In this document: positions 56,229 through 64,000 of the stretch, in pieces
Numbering within the stretch: the first letter of the stretch is position 1
How the letters are laid out: each line of letters begins with the position of its first letter
Source of the DNA: Heliocidaris tuberculata
Lineage: Eukaryota > Echinodermata > Echinoidea > Camarodonta > Echinometridae
Reading direction: 5' to 3'
NCBI GenBank assembly: GCA_025618425.1
Contig: CM046838.1
Coordinates: 44,595,302 to 44,659,301 of the forward strand
DNA length: 64,000 nt
The notes under the pieces: model-generated
Told to the model about the DNA's origin: nothing
Databases searched by the model: none
Seen by the model: only the letters and a program-made list of their open reading frames with translations
Translations under genes and position numbers: made by a program

Positions 56229-57027
56229 CAGTGGCGGATTTGGGGGGGGGGGGAGGGCAATCCCGGCCCCCCCCCCCTTTGAAAGAAATCAATGCATTAT
56301 GCCCCCTCTTTTTTTAATTTGTACCCCCTCTTTTTTTTTTCTTTTTTTTTTTTTGCTTGTCAGAGAATTACTGAGGGAAACTGGACCCCATACACCCCCC
56401 CCCACTGAGCTAATTTTGGAGGGCTGGCAAAAATAATTTTAAAAATAATTTTTTGTCGAAACTGTACCGTTCAGTACCGAATATTGCAGATTTCCTTTAA
56501 AAAAAAAACTTCTGGAGCCCTCCAGTAGAACGCATCCTGAACCACTTAAGCATTCACACTCACCTCAGAACCGCTCCTCAGGAACGGGTCTTAGTTAGAC
56601 CAAGGATTTTGTATAAGGGGGGGGGGGCACACAAATGCAGGTTTGTCAATTTTGCTTGGAGGGAGACCCGTATTTTGTTTCTCTCACCAGCTCTGGAAAA
56701 GTCGCTCAGTGCGGGGTGGGGGGGGGGGGGTATGCGGGTCTACTTCCCCTCCATTAATCTCTGACAAGCAAAAAATAAAAATAAAAAGGAGGCCCGTATT
56801 TTTGGGGTCTTGTCAGGTCTGCAAAAGTCGCTCAGTGGGGGGAGGGGGGGGGGGTTGTCGATAAAAAAAATTTCCCCAGCCCTACAAAATTCACTCGGGG
56901 GGGGGGGTGTTATAGGGGTCCAGTGTCCCTCCATAATTCTCTGACAAGCAAGAACAACAACAAAAAAGTTTGGGGTTCTAAAAGGAGGGGGCATGGGCCG
57001 GATGTGCCCCCCCTAAATCCGCCACTG
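56229..57027. mobile_element. Poly-G/C element with CAGTGGCGGAT inverted ends
   Basis: CAGTGGCGGATTTGGGGG on the left and CCCCCCCTAAATCCGCCACTG on the right. Inside, CTTGTCAGAGAATTA pairs with AATTCTCTGACAAG. A ~125-bp unit (CCCGTATTTT...GTCGCTCAGTG...GGGG) is repeated about three times between 56660 and 56960. It overlaps the right arm of the inverted duplication, which it interrupts. No clear target duplication. Confidence 0.6.
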
Positions 57028-58540
57028 GTTAGACGGCTCTAACAAAGTGAGTGTGAATGGCCTCAAAGAGGCTTGAAGCTTCTTTTTTGATAGATTTTTT
57101 CATTAAAATATATTTATTCTAAAGCACAAGAATCAGATATCAGAAAACAAGAGATCTGTATTATTTACAGACTGATCGGTCCTGACGAATATATGTAATT
57201 CAAATTGAAATCCATCATGCTAACAAATAAATTTAAACACGGATGTATATTTAGGGTGCCCTTTTTATTTTGAAAAATGCCCCCTTTCTCCCTGATAAGT
57301 GCCCTTTTTACTACTAAAAGTGCCCCCTTTCTTTTTTAATACGTGCCTTCTGATAAGTATACCTTTTCACCTCTTATAAGTGCCCCTTTCCACCTCTGAT
57401 AAGCGCCCTTTCCTCTTCTGATAAATGCCCCATTTTACCTATATTTTCGTATATAATAGCTTCAAAGAATCGATGCGGCTTTAGTAACAGGTACCCATAT
57501 TACTGTAACTACAATGTAAGGCAGTGGAGCTGGAGGCAAGAAGGGCATAATGCCTACCCCCCCCCTTCCCCCCAAGCGAAGGATTTCTCATTCCGCTCGC
57601 TCAAATGGGCCCATAATTTACACCCAGTAAGGGGAACATTTTCTGAAAATTTTCCCGCTATGCTCGCTAGGTCTTATAATACATAATGAAATCAAGCAAT
57701 GACAAGCATATCCCATAAAGTATGTTGATATTAATGTAATCCTTTAGAAAGAAAACGACAGGGTTAATGTACGAATTAAAAGATCATTCGACATCCACCC
57801 AAATTGATTTGCTGAACTTGCCATTTTCAATATATAGCTGTGAATAATGCACAAACCAAGGATTTCAAGGACACTTAGAAAAAAGTCTGGAAATTTTTGC
57901 ACGCTCGCTTCGCTCGCTTGCACATGGATCATTAGACCATCACACACAACTGCTAATTAGGGAAGCTGAAACAGTGTCAAGAACCATAATAAAATATGAA
58001 GAAGATGATACTTGATAGTGTATTAATCATGTTAATTAGACTGTCGGGTAATACCAATGTCACAAAATTCTCCCTTGTAGCTGCCCCTTTTTTGCTGGTG
58101 CCCCCCCCCCCACTTTGAAAGACGCTCCGCCGCCCCTGCCTGCTTCATGTAACCATGGAGAAGCTGGTAATTGAGAGGCGTTAAAAATCATGAAGGGTAC
58201 TATAATTATACCTTCATTGCCCCCCCCCCCCCCCCCGTCCGACGCCCCTACCCATGAGGGAAGCAAAAATCCATCCTAAATGGGCTTGGACGTTGGCTCT
58301 GCATGCCCCCCCCCCCCTCAACCTCTCCCTCCACCTCTCCCTTCCCACTTCGATCATGCTATTACTTGACTGGTCTAACAAGCCGCCAGACACTCCTCTT
58401 GACCTACTGGTGTTCCAACTTGAACCAAGACTACGTACACTGCCTTCGCAAGCTTATACATATTCATTTCTATGACGTCAAATTGAAAGGTAACTGCGAG
58501 TTGTAGGAACTATCCTCTACCCAAGTTCAGCGACCAATTA
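56460..58540 (+). repeat. Right arm of the large inverted duplication (module copy 3)
   Basis: Reverse partner of 50680-52260. CCGTTCAGTACCGAA (56467) and AGGCTTGAAGCTTCTTTTTT (57068) are adjacent in the left arm but here are 550 bp apart, so DNA was inserted at 56510-57063. 57290-58140 also matches module copy 1. Confidence 0.8.
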
Positions 58541-60160
58541 GGGTGTCGCCGAAAAGTCCAATCGAAAATGATTTTTTTTCTAAAAAGGAACTACTAGGCA
58601 CAAGTAGGGTGTTTATTTCCTAGTGTGGGAATGTGTAAAGGTATAAAAAGGGCCCATGAGCATGATTATCTTTCAATTTGAATATTATGGGTCATACGAA
58701 TGATGTATATAAAAAAATATTGGAAATCTAACATTTTACAGGGGCGGATCTAGCTTTTTTCCAAGGGGGGGGTGGTTTGAGGGGCTGAGCTGGGTATTGC
58801 GAGGGAGCGTAGCGACCGAGCCCGAGCGAGCGAAGCGAGCGAGGGGGAAAGGTGTGGGAGGGGGGATACCCCCTCCCACAGTAGGGAGATTTTTCATTTT
58901 TAGGGTTGCCAGCTTGCGATTTTAAGCATACTTGCAAGCTCTATTTTTTCTCTTTTTTGCCCGAATAATTGGGGGGGGGGGGGGGGGGGGGACTACAGCC
59001 CCAGCCCTGGCTCCGCGGTCCCTGGGTTTGTCCCAACGGCGATGCAGAGCATCGTCCACAAGGCGCGAAACGGCGATGTCTGTGAGCCGCGTATATAGCG
59101 TCGCGCCGATTTTAATTTTTGTTTGTTTGTTGTTTTTTTTTTTGCTATTTGAACCCCTGTAAGCGATGTTTTCCTGGCATCTACTAACGCAATGGAGACC
59201 ATAAAAAGCAGTCCATAATAACGTCTTTTTAGATCAAGTAACAGTTTAATACACAGTTATATCCAGAGTTATCGTGTGTTTGGTTATCAACTTAATAAGT
59301 TACCAGATGAGTTGAATAATATTATATCTTCTCACAATATTTGCACTTGAAATTTTCCTCTCCAGTGTGTGTTATTTCTTTTTGGTCTAATTCTAACCAC
59401 ATGTTTAAAAGTCAAGATACTAAAGAAAAGTAACTGGGAATATAAGAAAGATTCGTGATAAAAAGGTAGATGAGAGTGTAACATTATGTTGACTTGTATA
59501 GTACCACAAAATCTTAAATATAGGTAACCTCTATGATGTAAATGATTATACTGGCCATGCCAGTGAAGTAGAAATTAAAATTAAGTTCAACTAAATGTTG
59601 CTTATTCAGCCAATTGAAGGTCACGATGTAACTTTCGTGATGTAACCGTAAACGTATCATACGTAAAAAATGTGTGTAGGATATACGTAACAACTATCCA
59701 AATTGGTAGCAAACTTAAATTTACACCATATATATATATATATATATATGAGGTTCTGGGTGAGCTTATAGCAATCATTTTTAAGGCCAAAATTGTATTC
59801 AAACAACGTTAATGTAACATACGTTACCAATTTGAAACATACATTATGGCCAAATCACATATCATTAAAAATCGTTAACAGACGCCTGACTAGATGCGAT
59901 GTTCACAAATGTTTTAATGGTTTTAATTTTTTCTTGTTTATTTATTATAACCTTCCGTTACCAACTTTGAAACTAACTAGTCATCATGTGAAATATTGAT
60001 GGTATTACGTAATAGTGTTATTCCTATGCACATTAAATGTTTACTTGGCAGCCCAAGGGGGGGGGGGTTTAAACCCCCTAACCCCCCCCCCCCCCCCCGT
60101 AGATCCGCCACTGTTTTAATACACGTAATCGTGAGCGGCGTACTGTGGCGCAGGACTATA
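58541..60160. repeat. Poly-G/C element remnants; no gene
   Basis: 58740-58990: CAGGGGCGGATCTAGC, GCGAGCGAAGCGAGCGAGG and a G run of about 20 (58971-58991). 59733-59750 is (TA)n. 60057-60110: G run, GTTTAAACCCCC, C run and CCGTAGATCCGCCACTG, the right-end signature of the CAGTGGCGGAT elements. Confidence 0.5.
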
Positions 60161-60164
60161 CTCG

Positions 60165-61250
60165 CAACTCATATTGAAGTTCTTCAATAAAAGTAATATA
60201 AAAACTCGCTCGACATTTCTGATTCTTAGCTGATTAGTGTTTCAAATAGAGGAGATATTCAGCTTTATTGTGGTATAGGTCAGTACTCGGAGCAAATTGT
60301 CTGGGTCTTACTGTTTTAACTCAATTGTAACCTACCCCCGTTATTTATATACGCTCCACTTCAACAATAGCGCCTAAATACAACATTCGCACAACCCAAA
60401 ATGAAGTCCTTCAATAAAAATGATATAAAAACTCGATCGACATTTGTTATTCTTAGCTGATTAGTGCTTGAAATAGAGAAGATATTCAGCTTTCTTGTGG
60501 TATAGGTCATTACACGGAGCAAGTTGTCTGGGTCTTACTGTTTTAACTCAAATTTGCCATCCTCCCCAAGATATTAACGCTCCGCATCGACAATAGCGCC
60601 TACAAATTTCGCATAACTCAAAATGAAGTCCCGAATACAAAGTGCTATAAAAACTCGCTCGACTCATTTCATATTCTTAGCTGATTAGTGCTTCAAAAAG
60701 AGGAGATACTCAGCTTTTTCGTGATATAGGTTGGTACCCGGAGCAAGTTGTCTGGATCTTACTGTTTTAACTCAAAGTTGCCACCCTCCCCAAGATATTA
60801 ACGCTCCGCATCAACAATAGCGCCTTCATCCATAACTCAAAATGAAGTCCTGAATACCAAGTGCTATAAAAACTCGCTCGACATTTCTTATTCTTAGCTC
60901 ATTAGTGCTTCAAAAAGAGGAGATACTCAGCTTTCTTGTGGTATCGGTCGGTACTCGGAGCAAGTTGTCTGGACCTTACTGTTTTAACTCAAATTTGCGA
61001 CCCACCCCAAGATATTTACGCTCCGCACCAACAATATATACATGATATAGCGGCTTAATCGAAATTTCGCATAACTCAAAATGAAGTCCCGAATACAAAG
61101 TGCTATAAAAACTCGCTCGACATTTCTTATTTTGCTTCAAAAAGAGGAGATAGCCTACTCAGCTTTCTCGTGATATAGGTCGGTACTTAGAGCAAGTTGT
61201 CTGGATCTTACTGTTTTAACTCAAAGTTGCGACCCACCCAATTATACGCT
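60165..61250 (+). repeat. Tandem array of ~225-bp units (five copies)
   Basis: TATAAAAACTCGCTCGAC recurs near 60200, 60427, 60650, 60869 and 61107 (spacing 219-238). Each unit also has CTTAGCTGATTAGTG, AGAGGAGATACTCAGCTTTC, GGTATAGGTC, AGCAAGTTGTCTGG, TCTTACTGTTTTAACTCAAA and GATATTAACGCTCCGC. The last unit is truncated. No conserved open frame crosses the units. Confidence 0.9.
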
Positions 61251-61324
61251 CGTTCCGAAACCCTTTTTTTTTGGTCTTACCAGTGGCACATACCTGGCAC
61301 TTTTGGGGTCGAGTGCCCCCCCCC

Positions 61325-61425
61325 CTCCCCGGGAGGCGAGTTGGCTCAGTCGGGGGGGGGGGGGATATCGTCTGCCTGTCGAACCAAAGATCGTGGGTTT
61401 GAATCCAACCCAGGCGGATGACCAA
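61325..61425 (+). repeat. tRNA-like SINE head interrupted by a G run
   Basis: GCGAGTTGGCTCAGTCGG is A-box-like and GTGGGTTTGAATCCAACCC a good B box with a paired T stem (TGGGT...ACCCA). The D-loop contains an inserted G12 run. Likely a tRNA-derived SINE. Confidence 0.5.
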
Positions 61426-63660
61426 AGCCTGCGTTGTGTGTTATTTAACGTATACCCCTCCCATCACATATGCCACTGTAGTCATCGTAGAGTAGGGGGG
61501 GGGGGGGGGGGACCCCGATGTAGTGGTACACCTGCACATCCCAATCAGTAATACATGTATCGGGAGGAGAGACCACAGGGTCACATGTACAGTTATTAAG
61601 TTCGCTTTTCTCCTCCCAGGCCCAGGTGACGCCAAATATTTAATAACTAATAATATTAAAAAGAGGACGATAAAACTTACATGATGGCGAGCAAAGCAAC
61701 GAGAATTATATATCAATATTGAGCCCTTCAAAAACAGTATATCCTATACTGGGGAGCGAAATTACGAGATCCTGGAGCAACATTATGCGAGGAAGCAAAG
61801 CGACCGAGCTTCGGAATCCAGAATCGTCCGTCCGGGGCATGCGTGCTCTGTCCCCCGTACAGAGGCGTAGATAGCGGGGGGGGGGGGGGGAGGGGGGGGG
61901 GGGTATGGGGGTATGCATCCCCCCAAAAAAATTTCGGGTGGGGGGGGGATGGTGTGTACAAACATCCCCCAGGTTTCACCCCAACAAAAAAAGTGGTGGA
62001 AAATATACATTTCTATATTATGTTGTAGATAAACATAATTTGATATATATTATATCTATTAATTTTATTTTTATATAAATTTCTGTGTAAAATATTGTAG
62101 ATTTATATGAATTTATTAATATTTATCTACAATGCTGTCTGGCTTCTGATTTTTCCCCGATATATTTTTACACCACTAGAAAGTGAAAACCATCTACTTC
62201 AAATTATACGACATGGGTGTTGATCTGGGAGTGATATGTAGGTTTTTTTTTTTTTTAATGAAGTGGGGGGGGGGGGGGGATGTTGGCCTGCATGTGTTAC
62301 CATCCCCAAATATATTAAGAGGTGATTTTTTTTTCGAAGCCGCAATGCAGAATAATTGTTTAGATTAAAAGTACATGTAATTATTCTGGATTTAGAGGGT
62401 TCAGTCTGTAACTTTCCTTTATAATGCAATTCTGCAAAACTGAAATGAAATGTGGTGGAAATGTGGTGGAAATGTGGTGGAATCCAATGTGGTGGAGAAA
62501 GAGGGAATACATCACACCCAATATTTATTGAGGATGATGATGACCTGTGTCATCATCACCCAACTATACATAGAAGAATTATGAAATGACAATCATAACA
62601 TGTAGGCCCGGTCAAAAGCACCGCTCCGGGCGTTGCATGTGGGCACAGTGTCCCTTCTTTTCCCATTAACTTCAGATAGTACCCCCATTTTTCTTTCGAC
62701 TAAGTCCCAGTTCCATATTCTTTTAAGTGCCCATTTTGATAATTACACCTCATCCCTCACCTTACCTTTGATAAATGCTCCTATTTCAACTAGAGCATTT
62801 CACCCCTTTTAATCCCTTTTATTCCTTTTAATGTAACAAGTCATTTTTTTTCCTTTGTAATATATAGACAATGATTTAATTTTTCTACTTTATATAAGAA
62901 CTTTTTTCCGTCCTTATAAATGCCCCTTTTCAGGTGTTATAAGTGCTCCTTTTCACCTGTGATGAACTGCCTTTTGTACCTTTTCTACACATTCATTTAT
63001 TTTTCTAAAAATTGAAGTGTCCCTTTCCCCATGATACATGTAAGTACCACGTTTCCCTTTTCCATAACATGTGCCCCTAATCCAAAGTGACTTAGAGCTA
63101 GTATTCCCAAATGCTCGCTCGCTACGATAGCTAGTAATAAAAGTATACCTTATTAAATAAATTTTCATTGTGAAATTTTGCAAATGAAACTCCATCAGAC
63201 TTGTGTTTCCCCGTTTTTATATTACAATATAATTGCGACCTCACAAATTTTGAATATTGTTTGCTCGCTCGCTCGCTCGCTCAATATTCAAGTCATATAC
63301 TACATGATGCTAAAGTTGTATCTCGGACATGTAAAGAGAAAAAAACATATACATGTTTACACACCTTCATCCTACACTATATTTTGTAAGAAATGTTCCT
63401 CGAACACAATAATAGTAATGATAAAAATAATAGCGAAAGCAATAACAACAATAATAATAATAATAATCATAATAATTATAATAATCAATATTATTATAAA
63501 TATAATGATTAGTACTTAACAGTTGTAAAAAATTGAAACGTATATTCCAATGTAAATGTCAGCCATCATTTTGTGTTTTTATACAGTCCTGAGGAAAATC
63601 ATTGATCGAAAGCTTGACAAATAGTGACATTTCTTTCAATATATAATTTATATATATATG
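61426..63660. repeat. Homopolymers and degenerate ATAAGTGCCC units; no gene
   Basis: G/C runs at 61495-61511, 61877-61904 and 62266-62279. An 11-bp tandem repeat AATGTGGTGGA (about four units) is at 62450-62497. ATAAGTGCCCCTTTTC units at 62700-62970 are like the ~1-kb module. GCTCGCTCGCTCGCTCGCTC is at 63262, and an (AAT)n region at 63450-63485. Confidence 0.45.
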
Positions 63661-63804
63661 GCCCTTGAGGGAAATCATACTCCCCACCTATGAGGACCTG
63701 TCTACGCCAATGTCCTTAGCAAATCTTAACATCAGCAGAGATGTTCTTGTAGGTTTGCATGGTGGTACGAATAACACGAAGGGGTTTACGGTTCACCATG
63801 TGGT

Positions 63805-63821
63805 AGTCCTGAAAAAGGACT
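63805..63821 (-). terminator. Histone-like 3' stem-loop, degenerate copy
   Basis: The minus strand reads CAACAGTCCTTTTTCAGGAC followed by TACCACA. The 6-bp stem AGTCCT/AGGACT has a 5-base loop, where canonical histone stem-loops have 4. The flanks (CAAC before, ACCACA after) fit animal histone mRNA 3' ends. No purine-rich downstream element is seen after it, so it may be a decayed duplicate. Confidence 0.4.
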
Positions 63822-63831
63822 GTTGGGTTAA

Positions 63832-63900
63832 GAGGAGGAGAAATAGAGAGAGAGGAGGAGAAGTGGAAAGGCGAGAAAGATGGAGCGAGAGAGTAGAGTA
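63832..63900 (+). repeat. GA-rich spacer between the two stem-loops
   Basis: AGAGGAGGAGAAATAGAGAG and similar text. Purine-rich on plus, C/T-rich on minus. Non-coding. Confidence 0.7.
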
Positions 63901-63937
63901 TTCTTTCTTAAAATTAGGTGAAGTCCTGAGAAGGACT
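63901..63937 (-). terminator. Histone-type 3' end: stem-loop plus purine box
   Basis: The minus strand reads AGTCCTTCTCAGGACT, a 6-bp stem with the 4-base loop TCTC (pattern UYUC), and 11 bases later TAAGAAAGA, close to the CAAGAAAGA histone downstream element used by U7 snRNP in sea urchins. Replication-dependent histone mRNAs end just after such a stem-loop instead of being polyadenylated. The matching coding region would lie to the right of base 64000 on the minus strand; nothing in the last 60 bases shows a stop codon with histone codons, so the gene's type is unknown. Confidence 0.55.
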
Positions 63938-64000
63938 ATAAACCAGAAGAGATGCGACGAGTAGAGAAGGCGATGAGGTGAGGTGAGAAGGCTCGACGTT

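Noticed and set aside
58303..58506. Frame with a shared string (LNQDYVHCLRKL) in two places
   Set aside because: The same text at 50711-51031 on the other strand is explained by the inverted duplication, not by gene conservation.
63584..63625. Penelope-like 3' motif (TCCTGAGGAAAATC...GATCGAAAGC)
   Set aside because: Suggestive of CTGAxGA...CGAAA tails but too short and without adjoining element sequence.

Overview
This window looks like nuclear genomic DNA of a marine invertebrate deuterostome, most likely an echinoderm of sea-urchin type. The reasons are: AT-rich DNA with short exons and GT/AG introns; inverted-repeat transposons whose arms are arrays of 15-17 bp repeats, the architecture of the TU elements known from sea urchins; histone-type 3' stem-loops at the right end, one followed by an AAGAAAGA purine box; very frequent ACATGTA strings; many pure G or C runs; and dispersed GAGCGAAGCGAGCG motifs. 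The species cannot be named from the sequence alone. There is nothing bacterial here, and most long open frames are repeats.

Left part (1-22 kb). A likely first exon of a minus-strand gene (80-178) runs off the left edge. A perfect 10-bp tandem array (2525-5270, 274 full copies) grows out of a tRNA-like SINE. MITEs, SINEs and tandem repeats follow. A spliced minus-strand gene of unknown function is built from phase-compatible exons at 21043-21289, 19182-19376, 13881-13921 and possibly 11154-11171, with transposons filling its introns.

Middle part (22-33 kb). This is dense with foldback DNA elements. Many carry TTAA at both ends, and others have TA, 8-bp or 9-bp target duplications. The clearest is a 529-bp element at 26210-26738 made almost only of two opposed arrays and flanked by the 9-bp duplication CTGGGCAAT.

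Core (34.0-40.2 kb). A ~6.1-kb element with ~500-bp terminal inverted repeats and CTGAGAGAC near both ends carries two spliced genes on opposite strands that interlock: each has a coding exon inside an intron of the other. The minus gene (five exons, 310 aa) encodes an acidic/basic protein ending in a PHD-like Cys/His zinc finger. The plus gene (two exons, 208 aa) has a Cys/His-rich start and an acidic tail. No transposase was recognised. This is the best candidate for something undescribed.

Right part (40-64 kb). No gene was recognised until the last 200 bases. It holds G/C-homopolymer hairpin elements, a module of ~1 kb present in three copies (two of them the arms of a large inverted duplication at 50.7-58.5 kb), an inverted pair of ACGT-rich repeats 9.4 kb apart, a LINE 3' end with an (AATA)n tail, a ~225-bp tandem array with five copies (60.2-61.25 kb), and two histone-like 3' stem-loops on the minus strand, which suggest that a histone gene lies just beyond the right edge.
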